From positions 1 to 64,000 of IMG/VR virus record IMGVR_UViG_3300022074_000025: a stretch of 64,000 bases of DNA. The stretch is one strand, 5' to 3'. The notes under the pieces are model-generated. The model made no database searches, was not told the DNA's origin, and saw nothing but the letters and a program-made list of their open reading frames with translations. The translations under genes and the position numbers were made by a program. Source of the DNA: a virus. Positions 39,399-50,200 of this stretch are shown one piece after another (the first letter of the stretch is position 1; the number at the start of each line of letters is the position of its first letter).

Positions 39399-40017
39399 AT
39401 TAGATAGTATAGAAGCTGTAAAAGAACATTTTGATTGGGCTCCTTACAGCAAAGAGCGTTGGGCTACACATAACTTATCAAGCCTAAACTTAATTCCATT
39501 TGTAAATGAAAGAAATCCAAAACTAGTAATTGATATTGGTTGTGGTAAAAATAATTTTAAAGGACTAATTCCTAATCTAATTGGATTAGATGTTTCAGAT
39601 TATCCTGAAGCAGATTTTAATATGTCACTTGAAGAAGTTTATAATAGGAATATTTTCCAACATGAATGTGCTGATGTTGTTATGGCATTGGGCAGTCTAA
39701 ATTTTGGAACGTTTGATAATATCATTAGTCAGTTCGGAATGGCAATTGACTGGGTAAAGCCTGGCGGTATTTTTATTGTAAGAGTAAGATTACATTTAGA
39801 TAAAGAAGAAGCATTATATGCACGAGGCCACCAACAACATAATTGGAATTGGAAAAACGTAGACGAGATGCATGAGGCTTACAAAGATAAAGTAGAATAT
39901 TTGATTGAACCAGCAACAGAAAAAGCGGCTGGTGGATTACCTGAAGAGAAACATGGAGAGCCAGACTTTGGTAGACCTCCAGTAGATTTAGCAGTATGGA
40001 CCTGGATTAAAAAATGA
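39391..40017 (+). CDS. SAM-dependent methyltransferase-like protein
   Basis: 208 residues. LVIDIGCGKN near residues 45-54 is motif I of class I methyltransferases, followed by LIGLDVSDYPEADFNMS (acidic loop binding SAM ribose) and VKPGGIFIVRVRLHLD as the post-motif strand. The substrate is unknown; no DNA-methylase motif (such as DPPY) is visible. It sits inside the late baseplate operon and overlaps its neighbours by 8 and 4 bases, so it is expressed with structural genes. Could modify a virion protein or be an unrelated accessory gene. Confidence 0.75.
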   Translation: MPKLDSIEAVKEHFDWAPYSKERWATHNLSSLNLIPFVNERNPKLVIDIGCGKNNFKGLIPNLIGLDVSDYPEADFNMSLEEVYNRNIFQHECADVVMALGSLNFGTFDNIISQFGMAIDWVKPGGIFIVRVRLHLDKEEALYARGHQQHNWNWKNVDEMHEAYKDKVEYLIEPATEKAAGGLPEEKHGEPDFGRPPVDLAVWTWIKK

Positions 40018-40562
40018 GCAAACCAGTATTGTTACTAAATGCTGATGCACAACCTGTAAGCCTATGTCCGCTTAGTACAATTAGCTGGCAACTTGCAATC
40101 AAAGTCTATTTTTTAGACAAAGTAAGAATACTTGAGAGCTATGATGAGTTAGTGCGTAGTGCAAACTTCAGTATGCAAAAACCCAGTATTGTTATGCTAA
40201 AGCGTTATCACAAACTGCCTGTATCAGCAAAGTTTTCACGTAGAAATATGTTTATACGTGATAAGTTCACCTGTCAATATTGTTTAGAAGAGTTTCCACA
40301 GCAGGAACTCACCGTGGATCATGTTCTCCCCCGGTACTTGGGCGGGGTAAGTAGTTGGGAAAACTGCACTACTGCCTGTAAGACCTGCAACTGGAACAAA
40401 GGCAACAAGTTGGAACGCCCTAAAGTAAAGCCTATAAAGCCAACATATCACGAATTAAACCATAAATTTAAAAATATCCCCATACATATATCAGATCTAT
40501 CCTGGAAAACTTATATTAGTTGGCCAGATGAATTAATTATTGTCAAAAACAAAGCCGCCTAA
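40014..40562 (+). CDS. HNH endonuclease
   Basis: 182 residues. The C-terminal half holds a zinc-ribbon HNH nuclease: CQYC near residue 87, VDHVLPRYLGG near 102 (the His of HNH), then WENCTTACKTCNWNKGN with the Asn and second Cys pair. The N-terminal half (LLLNADAQPVSLCPLSTISW) matches the extension found in stand-alone bacterial HNH proteins. It may act on DNA in packaging, recombination or as a homing-type nuclease; no intron is visible around it. The stop codon is part of the terminator stem that follows. Confidence 0.8.
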   Translation: MSKPVLLLNADAQPVSLCPLSTISWQLAIKVYFLDKVRILESYDELVRSANFSMQKPSIVMLKRYHKLPVSAKFSRRNMFIRDKFTCQYCLEEFPQQELTVDHVLPRYLGGVSSWENCTTACKTCNWNKGNKLERPKVKPIKPTYHELNHKFKNIPIHISDLSWKTYISWPDELIIVKNKAA

Positions 40563-40578
40563 ATAGGGCGGTTTTTTT
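40551..40578 (+). terminator. Intrinsic terminator after HNH gene
   Basis: AAAGCCGCC pairs with GGCGGTTTT around loop TAAATAG (9 pairs with one G-U), followed by a T-run (40572-40578). The stem includes the last codons and stop of the HNH gene. Confidence 0.85.
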
Positions 40579-40579
40579 G

Positions 40580-40587
40580 TATAAATA
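40580..40587 (+). promoter_or_regulatory. Late promoter box TATAAATA very close to gp25 start
   Basis: A perfect late box directly after the terminator, with only 5 bases between it and the gp25 ATG. Late transcripts usually start about 6-7 bases past the box, so the RNA would begin at or next to the start codon. Confidence 0.65.
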
Positions 40588-40592
40588 TTAGT

Positions 40593-40967
40593 ATGGAAAA
40601 AATTTACGGATATAGCACGATTGACCAGTCCATGACGCCTAAACAACTCACAGGAGTTGCATTAGCAAAGCGTGACCTTGAGAATCACTTCCAGATTCGC
40701 AAAGGAGAGAAGTGGACAAATCCAAACTTTGGTAGTATGCTACCATTTTATGTCATGGAACCCCTTGATAATATCACAGTTGACTTAGTCAAGCAGGATG
40801 TTCTTGATGTAATCAGTTATGATCCACGTTTCAGTATTGAGAAGAATACAATTTTAGTTGACTTTGACGAATCAAAGATTGAGGTAAATGCGACACTAAA
40901 CTACATACCCACTTCAACACCAGTAGTACTGGAACTTAAATTTGATAGAGAATTTGAGGAACTATAA
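40593..40967 (+). CDS. gp25: Baseplate wedge protein gp25
   Basis: 124 residues of the gp25/lysozyme-like wedge family: the GEKWTNPNFGSMLPFYVMEPLD block corresponds to the conserved R-x-P-x-(F/Y)-G-S region, followed by VKQDVLDVISYDPRF. gp25 connects wedge components and the sheath-starting ring in contractile tails. The ATG at 40593 has no Shine-Dalgarno sequence and lies 5 bases from a late box, suggesting a leaderless or nearly leaderless mRNA. A later ATG (Met14) would cut into conserved-looking sequence. The stop overlaps the gp6 start. Confidence 0.85.
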   Translation: MEKIYGYSTIDQSMTPKQLTGVALAKRDLENHFQIRKGEKWTNPNFGSMLPFYVMEPLDNITVDLVKQDVLDVISYDPRFSIEKNTILVDFDESKIEVNATLNYIPTSTPVVLELKFDREFEEL

Positions 40968-43900
40968 TGGCACAGGCACAACGACAAACCAAACTGTTTG
41001 CGGCTGAAGATTATACAGCGGTATATGAATCATACATAAATGCAAACTTACAGGCATATGATTTTGATACGATACGTGATAGCATGGTATCATACATCAG
41101 AGAAAACTATCCAGAAAGTTACAATGACTGGGTAGAGTCAGCAGAATTTGTAAGCCTATTAGACGTTGTCGCACGTTTTGGTCATGCCCTTGCCTTCCGA
41201 ATTGATATTAATGCTCGTAATAACTTTATCAGCACAGCAGAAAGAACAGACTCTGTTTATAAACTTGCAAACTTCTTAGGCTATACACCAAGAAGAAATA
41301 CAACAGCAAGTGGTTTTGTAAAAGTTGTTTCAGTCAAAACAAATGAAGATATAATTGGAAATAACGGTACAACTTTATCTGGGCAAGAGTTTAACTTTGA
41401 AAATAGTACATCAGCAGATAATTTAGATAACTTTATTAATATTATGAATGCTGTATTTGCAAGCACAAATCCATTTGGCTCACCACGCAAACAGGTTACA
41501 GTTGATAATGTTGTAAACCAGTTTTACAACTTCAACAATACAGAAAACCAAGTTGCTTTTAATTTTACTGGTATAGCACAAGGCACACAAACTACATTTA
41601 ATGCATATAGTTCAGATTACAATACAGACACATTACGCTATGAAGAAAAGTCTCCTGATCCACAAAGTGCTTTTAGTATCCTATATAAAAATGATGGGCA
41701 GGGTGTATTAAGTAATAATACAGGTTTCTTCTTTGGCTTAAAAGAAGGCAACTTAGACTTTCAAGACTTTAATGTACAAGATGCAGTTAGTGGTATCACA
41801 CTTGATGTAGACGCAGAGAATATAAACCAAACAGACGTTTGGGTACAAACCATTAATCAAGATGGAACAGTAATTAAAAACTGGACTAAGGTTAATGAAG
41901 TATTTGGAACAAATGTTATATTCAATAATCTTTCAAATGGAATAAGAGATATCTTTAGTGTAAAGTCATTAGTAGACAATAGAATAAGCATACAGTTTGC
42001 AGACAGTTCATTTGGCAACTTACCTAACGGAATTATAAGAGTATGGTTTAGATCAAGCCTTGACGAAACATATACGTTACGTCCCGATGACATTGGCCTA
42101 AAGCGTATTAACATGACATACAAAGGTGCTGACAACAATACATATACAGCAACATTTGTTGTTCAACTTAAGAGTACAGTGAACAGTGCAAGTAGTGCAG
42201 AGAGTATAGATGACATAAGAGTCTCAGCACCACAAAGTTATGCAAGCCAGAATAGAATGATTACAGCAAGTGACTATAACGGTTTTCTCGGTAGCACTAG
42301 TGATAACATGAAAAAAATTAAGGCTGTGAATAGAACGCACAGTGGCTTTAGTAGATATGTGGACTTAAAAGACCCAACAGGTGCATATAGTAATTTAAGA
42401 TTATTTGGAACTGATGGAAAGTTATATAGTTGCAATAAAAGAAAGACAACCATTGCAAGTGATATATCTGCGGCACAAGTTTTTGATTCTTATATCAAAA
42501 GGTTTGTAAGTGATGATGAGCTCATTAATTTATATTACAATAAATTTGCAACTACATTTGTAGATCTAAAATCCACATACAGTTTAAATTCATTTAGTTG
42601 GGCACAAAGTACACAGTATCCACTTACAGGATATTTTCTAAATGGTACAACAATTCATGGTGTTGGTGAAAATCAATCTTCATATTTGCAACTAATTAGA
42701 ACTGGTGCTATGCTAAAGTTTACATATGGTGGCACAGAGTATTGGGCACAAGTAAAAAGAATTTATAATAATGGATTAGGTGTTGATAATACAAGTGGTG
42801 ATCCTACAGGTATTACACCTGATGATCAGGGTGCAATTAGCCTTGATGTAGCAATACCTTCAAACGCAACACTGGAAACAATTTACCCAGCAATAAGCAG
42901 ACAGTTTACAAAAACAGAACGCAATACTGTAATTGATTATATAAAAGCAAAACAAACTTTTGCATTAAAGTATGACTACATTAATAATGCGTGGGAAATA
43001 GTAGAGCGTAGTCCACTACCAACAGGTAGCAATATAACATTTCCAACAGAGTTTAGTACAAATCTTAATGTAACTGCAGGACAATATATTACTGGACTTG
43101 AATATAAAATACAAAGTCTAGGTAATACAGACTTTACATTAATTGGTGCTGGTGCAAATACTGTAGGCACAAACTTCATAGCAACTGGTCCAGGTACTGG
43201 TACTGGTGTTGCAAGTAGCACAAAAGATAATAACTGGCTTATACATATAAGTTATGAATCAAGTAACAATGTTGATAAGTGGTCAATCGTACAGCGAGTA
43301 TTAAGATACGAACTTACAACTGATCAAATGGAATTTAGTAATATTACAAATGAATTCTTTATGGACGGCGAATCACGCAAGAAGAAAAGAGATAAAGTAT
43401 TAGTTACTGACACATCAACAGCAGGATTTCCAAGTACAACATTTTACATTTGGGGATATGATTTTAAAACTGATGGTGATAAGTCAGGTGTATATGATCC
43501 TACAAAAGTTATCCTTGCAAGTGTTGATGCAGATGATAATGATAGACCAGATAATCCTGAAGCGTTTTCAGATGTAGTTGGCACAAATGAAATAGACATT
43601 GATATTGATAATGATGGTGACTTGGATACTGTGTTTGGTAAAGAAAATTTAAGATATGAATGGACACATGTTCCTGATCATAATGAACTTATTGATCCAT
43701 CATTTACAAACTTAATTGATGTGTTTACATTATCAACAACATATGATACAAAGTTTAGAGCTTACCTCAAAGATACAACAGGCCAAGCTGGTATGCCAGT
43801 AGCAGATACAGTTACAAGTTTACGTAGTGCCTTTGATGATCAAACAGAGCGTAAAGCAATGAGTGACAGTATTGTATACAGGCCTGCAAACTATAAAGTT

Positions 43901-44275
43901 ATATTTGGTCCTAAATCGGATACAGAGTTTAGAGCTAAGTTTAGAATTATTAAAATGGCAGGCGTAAAGTTTACAGATAATGAAATCAAAAACCAAGTTG
44001 TAAATGTAATTGAAGAATATTTTAATCCTGCTAATTGGGAGTTCGGTGAAAGTTTTTACTTCACAGAACTTGCGGCTTATGTACATAAAGAACTTGCAGG
44101 TGTAATTAGTAGTTTTGTAATTGTTCCATTAGGCACAAATGCAGTATTTGGTGATCTATTCCAGATTACTCCATTCAAAGATCAGCTACTTATTCCTGAC
44201 ATAAGTATTACTGACATTGATATTATTTCAGGCCTGACACAGGCAAATATTAACTTAGCACAGGGCTCTTATTAA
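40967..44275 (+). CDS. gp6: Baseplate wedge protein gp6, enlarged
   Basis: 1,102 residues. The N-terminal region (AAEDYTAVYESYINANLQAYDFDTIRDSM, in part TIRDSMVSYIRENYPE, and FVSLLDVVARFGHALAFRID) and the C-terminal region (VNVIEEYFNPANWEFGESFY) are typical of gp6, which forms the iris-like inner wedge ring. T4 gp6 has 660 residues; extra material here includes a module near 706-750 (YKIQSLGNTDFTLIGAGA) of a type I associate with marine phage virion proteins, and an Asp-rich segment near 876-890 (DIDNDGDLD) resembling calcium-binding repeats. Overlaps gp25 and the giant downstream gene by one base each. Confidence 0.85.
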   Translation: MAQAQRQTKLFAAEDYTAVYESYINANLQAYDFDTIRDSMVSYIRENYPESYNDWVESAEFVSLLDVVARFGHALAFRIDINARNNFISTAERTDSVYKLANFLGYTPRRNTTASGFVKVVSVKTNEDIIGNNGTTLSGQEFNFENSTSADNLDNFINIMNAVFASTNPFGSPRKQVTVDNVVNQFYNFNNTENQVAFNFTGIAQGTQTTFNAYSSDYNTDTLRYEEKSPDPQSAFSILYKNDGQGVLSNNTGFFFGLKEGNLDFQDFNVQDAVSGITLDVDAENINQTDVWVQTINQDGTVIKNWTKVNEVFGTNVIFNNLSNGIRDIFSVKSLVDNRISIQFADSSFGNLPNGIIRVWFRSSLDETYTLRPDDIGLKRINMTYKGADNNTYTATFVVQLKSTVNSASSAESIDDIRVSAPQSYASQNRMITASDYNGFLGSTSDNMKKIKAVNRTHSGFSRYVDLKDPTGAYSNLRLFGTDGKLYSCNKRKTTIASDISAAQVFDSYIKRFVSDDELINLYYNKFATTFVDLKSTYSLNSFSWAQSTQYPLTGYFLNGTTIHGVGENQSSYLQLIRTGAMLKFTYGGTEYWAQVKRIYNNGLGVDNTSGDPTGITPDDQGAISLDVAIPSNATLETIYPAISRQFTKTERNTVIDYIKAKQTFALKYDYINNAWEIVERSPLPTGSNITFPTEFSTNLNVTAGQYITGLEYKIQSLGNTDFTLIGAGANTVGTNFIATGPGTGTGVASSTKDNNWLIHISYESSNNVDKWSIVQRVLRYELTTDQMEFSNITNEFFMDGESRKKKRDKVLVTDTSTAGFPSTTFYIWGYDFKTDGDKSGVYDPTKVILASVDADDNDRPDNPEAFSDVVGTNEIDIDIDNDGDLDTVFGKENLRYEWTHVPDHNELIDPSFTNLIDVFTLSTTYDTKFRAYLKDTTGQAGMPVADTVTSLRSAFDDQTERKAMSDSIVYRPANYKVIFGPKSDTEFRAKFRIIKMAGVKFTDNEIKNQVVNVIEEYFNPANWEFGESFYFTELAAYVHKELAGVISSFVIVPLGTNAVFGDLFQITPFKDQLLIPDISITDIDIISGLTQANINLAQGSY

Positions 44276-47200
44276 TGGCCGATTATAAAGATTACAAGAG
44301 CTCTAAAACCAAAAAGAGCAAGAACAAAAGAAAGATTGGTAACTACCCTACAGTAAATGTAAAGAGTAGTGATTACCTCCCATTCGCCTTTCAAACTAGA
44401 ATTAATAAGCAGTGGCTTGATAGTACATTTGATCAACTAGTATCTAAAGGTATGCTAGAAGATATTGATGCTTATGTTGGTGATAAGTCAGGCAAGTCTA
44501 GAACTGAAACAGAACAAACAAAATACTTAGATACAAAAAATAATAATGTACAACTTTCTCCTACAATCGTTAGTGATACACGTATTGCATTTGACGATGT
44601 GGCCCAGGCAGTTGAACAATACTTCGATGACTATAATTATAATTCGGCATACACTACCCAGGGTTATGTATATCAGCCGCCAATTGATGTAGATAAGTTT
44701 TTTAACTTTACAAGTTACTATTGGGTTCCAAACTTACCTGTATATGAAAGTGATAATACAAATGGCACAGCAACATATGCAGTAGATCCTATTACAGATA
44801 TTAACGGAAAAGTAACACATACATTTGTAGATGATAATAACAGTTTTGATTTAGAAGACGGAATGCGTATTAAGTTAGAACTGGGTTATGGTTCTTTAAG
44901 CAACAACATTTATCTTGTAACAGGTGTTGGCAAGGAAATTAACTTACGTCTTTACAATGAGCAACGTACAGTTTTTGGTACTACTAATAAACGCCCATAC
45001 CCTATTTGGACAGATGAAAATACTTACACAAATCATACAAAAGGATATTGGGATAGTATAGATGTATTGGATATTACCTACAAAAAAGGCAATATAGCAG
45101 ACGCACGTGGTAACTCACCTATTACAATAATGCAAGCATACAATGCAGATTTAGCAGATCCAAATACTAATACTGCACCTGCATTATGGTTTTACTCTGG
45201 TAATGACAGAAAGATTTACCTAGCGAATGGTATGGTAGTAAGGTTTGGCACGGGTTGGCCCGGATTAACAACAGAAGAACAACATTCAATATACTGGGTA
45301 GAAGTTGATACAAGTGGCAATGTAATATTCAAAGATATTATTAGGGCATCAGTTTCAGGAACTGAAATTACACAGGAAGTAGTAACAACAAATAGAACAC
45401 CAGATAAAATAGCAAAAGCTCAATCCTACTTAGAACATACATGGGATAGTAATACAAATTGGGATACATGGTATACACCAACAGCATTAAAAGATTATAT
45501 TGTTATTAACAGAGATGATCCTATTGCTACAGCATGGAGTAGATCCAATCACTGGATTCACAGAGATACAATTTTTAAATTGGCAGACATGAATCCATTT
45601 ATGGATGCAGAAAATTTCACTACTCTTGATAATCAAGCAAAGCGTCCTATCATTGAATTTGAAGGTGGTATACATCTTATCAAACATAGTAATGATAGCA
45701 CAGTACAGAAATTTCAAGGACCTATAGACTTTATATTAAGAGATGCAAGTCTAGCAAGTCAACTACAAAATGGCACAACCTACATAGTAGAAAATGTTGC
45801 AACATCATACACACGTGATGCCACACAAAGTACAGATCCAGTTTACAAAACTCTTACAGTAGGTGATACATTCATTATAAGAAATGCTCTTGGAACAAGT
45901 ACAGCAGACACAGCAACATTACAGTCAAGTTATATTAGACAGGACTTGTGGGTTAGCGACACACCACAGACTATGGTGGGATATACAAAGGATCGTGTCA
46001 ATCATCCACCGTTATATTATTTGTTTGACGATGAAAGACAAAACACAAGATTAGACGATATAACAAAATATCCTAATAGTACATTTAGGTATGTGAAAGA
46101 TGCTGATGGCGAAAGAGGTGGATCTAAATTATTTGGATATAAGATAGGTTCAGGTACAACAATTGATCCTGAACTTGACATGGTCGTAAGTCTTAAAGAT
46201 ATGGGCCATAGAGCAGAATACGAATTTGTAAACTATCAGGATAAAGATAAATTTACATTTAGTCTAATAACTCCTGATGGTGGACTTGTAGATACAGATA
46301 CAATTAAAGGCTACTACAGTTATAAGCAAAAAGGAATTGTAAAGAACGCTTATGTTCCTGGCAATGTAATGCGTGGTGCAAAAGAAAAGTATCAACAGAT
46401 TGTTACTGATGCAACTTCAGCACAAACTATCCCATACGGCACAGATAGTTTTAAATCTGCAAGAGAATTTGTTGTACATACATATGGTCCTAATATAGAC
46501 TTTACTGTTACTGAAAACTTTGCATTTGGTATTTTTAATGAACGTAAAGAAGGTAAGCCTACACTAACAGTCAAAGCAGGTGAAACTTATAACTTTATTA
46601 ACATTAGTAAAAATAATATAAATTTCTATAGCGATTTTGCTGGCACTGCACATACAACAAATGTTACATCAAGTGGAAATGTAACAACAATAGTAATGCC
46701 AAATACTGCTGGAATATTATACTATGGTTATTCAGCTACTAATAAGGCACGTATTGTTATTTTAGATAATGATGACTATCTATATCATGATCTATATATT
46801 GACGGCAAGCGTATTAGACAAGAAGAGTATACAATTAATACAGACTCAATAGTTGTACCAGCAGACCTTGTAGAAGAAAATAGTATTATTGATTTAGAAT
46901 TTAGAGAAGTAGATGCAACAAATGATGCAAAAGTATACAGCATACCTGATGTACTTGAACATAATGCAACTAACAAGCAATTACTTGAATTTACTATTAG
47001 TGAAACATTTGACCATTGGAACGATATTATATATAAGTCACCAAACTTAACAGGGCAAAGTTTTGGTATTAATAGTTACCACAAAGATGTTAAATTGCAT
47101 AACACTGGTGGTACAATATATATGTATGATGATATTAGTATCATGCACGATTACACATATGCCAATACTGCATTTGATGCAAGAGAAGCTCTGTTTGCAC

Positions 47201-50200
47201 AAGCACGTGACTTTCATGGATTTAGAGATAGATTTAGAGCTCAAGTAATTAGACTATACAAATCAAATGGATATGTGAAAACAAGGGACATTGTACGTGA
47301 TGCACTTAAAGCAATCACTGAAACCAAAAAAGGAACAGATTTATATGCTGATTCAAATATGGTTTACTTCCAAGATAAGAGAGAACAGAGATATGATCTT
47401 ACAGCAAGTCAAACAAAAATCTATCCAAGTATATCAATAAACACTGACTTTAATATAATGGATCATGCTTATTTGTATTTGTCAGAAAACAATGGCAGTA
47501 ATGAATATTATGAAAGATTACTTGTTAAAGATGTTGACTATACTCTTGCAGGCAGTACTATTACACTTAAAAATTTAACAACTGCTGTAAGTACTACTGA
47601 GCCAGCATTTCTTACAATACAATTTATTGATAGAGAGAACAATAGTTATATACCTGAAAGCATGGTAAAACTAGGGCTTGCGTATGGAACACCACCTACA
47701 GTTGAAACAGATATAATCACATTACATGATGGAACAGAACTAGTTTGGAATAACACAAACAATTTATATGACCCAACAAAATCAAACTATGATGTTGTAA
47801 ATGCCTGTTTATTAGACTTAGACAAAAGAATTTGGGCAGGTATAGTTGACTTGGATAATACAAGAAGTCCTAATGCATTTCTGCCGGCACCACATTTTGA
47901 AACTTGGTATACAAAAGAAAAGTTAGATAATTATACAGAACAACTATACAGAGATTACCAAGCAAAGATTGGTGTAGAAGTTTTCAATTCCAGTAACTAC
48001 TATGATGGAACAAATTATCCTGGAAGCAATGACGGCACAACATGGAATTACAGTTCAATGGGTAACTGGCCAGGACATTGGAAAGGTGCGTATCAATACT
48101 TGTTTGGTACACATAGACCTGATTTAACACCATGGCATATGCTAGGAAAAAGCAAAAAACCAGATTGGTGGGACGATGTATATAGTTGGAAAGATACTGC
48201 AAACGGTGGATCAGATGCTAAACGTACAGCATTAATTGAAGCATTAACAAATGGCTACGTAAGTAATACACGTGATCATGTGAACTATACAAAATCAGAA
48301 CTACGTTATGCAAGACATAATTGGGACTGGACAAACAACTACCCAGTTGATACAGCCGGAAACCTTGTACCAAGATACGAAGTGCTTGGTATACCGTCTG
48401 CTGTGAACAGAGCACAGGATTTTGTATTTGGTGACTATGGTCCTATTGAGATTGCTTGGAGAGGAAGTGCTTTAGGTCAAAGTGCATTATTAGATGCAAT
48501 AGTAAAATTATTACCTGCAAAAGCATGGACAGAGTTTTTCCAACCAGGATTATTTAATGAAGGTAATATTTTTAGTAGCAACAAATTAATTAACGCATAC
48601 TCAAGGTCTGCTATATCACCTAATAATATTTTATACAATAACAATGCCAGCCATAAAAAAGTAAAACGTATTAATGTTCGTAGCTCAAGCACTGGTTGGG
48701 GATCAACAAGTAAAATTGATTTATTCTCTCCAACTGATTCAGCAAGAGTAGGCGAGGCTGTAATTGATGTAGATAGTACAGGTACAATTAGCAGTATTAC
48801 AATTACTAAAGGAACATACGGATATAGAGAAGTACCTATTTTTGATATTACAAATCAAGGCACTGGTTATGATCAGGACGCAATAGTTGATATTGAATTT
48901 ATTATGGGTAATGCAATATATCATGGACATGGTCTTAACAAGGTATTAGATAACAACTTACTACGTGGCTATAAAGACATTAGTATGCGTGAAGTGTACG
49001 AACCAATTGATACTAAACTTGTACAAAAAGTAGGCGGCTTTACATCTGAAAACCTCGTTGATTTTTATACTGAGTCAGGAGCAAACGGCAAATACAAAGT
49101 TGACACAAATGACTACAATGTATTTTTATATAAAGGCCCACCAAGAAAGATTGTAAACGCAAGTGTGATGAACTTGAAAAAACAACTAGGTGGTATAAAG
49201 GTTGATGGATATGGACTTGGTAAGCAAAAGTTTTACTTTTATGAGCCTCTTAGAAAAACAGATAACTTTACTAATTTAGAACTAGTAGAAAATGCTATCG
49301 TAAGAAGATATAATGATTTTGATTATAGTAGAGTTAGTAGTATTGAGTATGGTGCTGTTGTAGCGAAAGTACAGGACCTATACGATTTTATTAGAGGATA
49401 TTATGAATACCTAAACTATAACGGTGTTGTACCACAGGCAAATGGTAATGCTCAAGCAACAAACGGAGCAGTATTTGCTATTGGCAATGAAGTAGGTAAT
49501 ACAACAAGACTTGCTCTTGGTGATACGATTAATTATACTGGACAAACAGGTAGACTTGTAGAGTTTGGTACACTACCAGGTGGTATGAATAGCCCATTAG
49601 ATACAAAAGGAAAAATACTTAATCCAAAAGAAGTAAGCGTTGATAGATTAGAGAAGACTGCTATTGTAAGTATTAATTCTCCGCTTGCTAAAGAATTTGG
49701 AAGCGTTACGTTTGCTGAAGTAGATTTTGAACACGTAGTTGAATTTGATAACACTACACAGTTTAATGATACATTATTTAATGATGTAACAAACCAGAGA
49801 CACCATAGATTATTAATGCAAGGACACAGAACAATAGACTGGGACGGTAACATTAGAGCTCCTGGATACCTTGTATTTGAAAACAAAATTGTTGAAAACT
49901 TTGATACCAGTGTTGAAACACTTAACACACTTTACGATTATAATATTGAAAACGTAAATCCAACATACAGAAAAGCACAGAACATTACAATAGGAAATTA
50001 TAATAAGGACTGGGTTAACGATACATTTATAAATGATCAAACTTTTGCAAAGTTTTATCAGGGTATGATAAAAGCAAAAGGCACAAGCAATGTTATGAAA
50101 CCATTTAACAGAAGTTCAATGTTAAATGAAGGTACAAGTACAGCAAGCATTTACGAAGAATGGATGTTCAGACATAGTTACTATGGTGATAACACAAACG

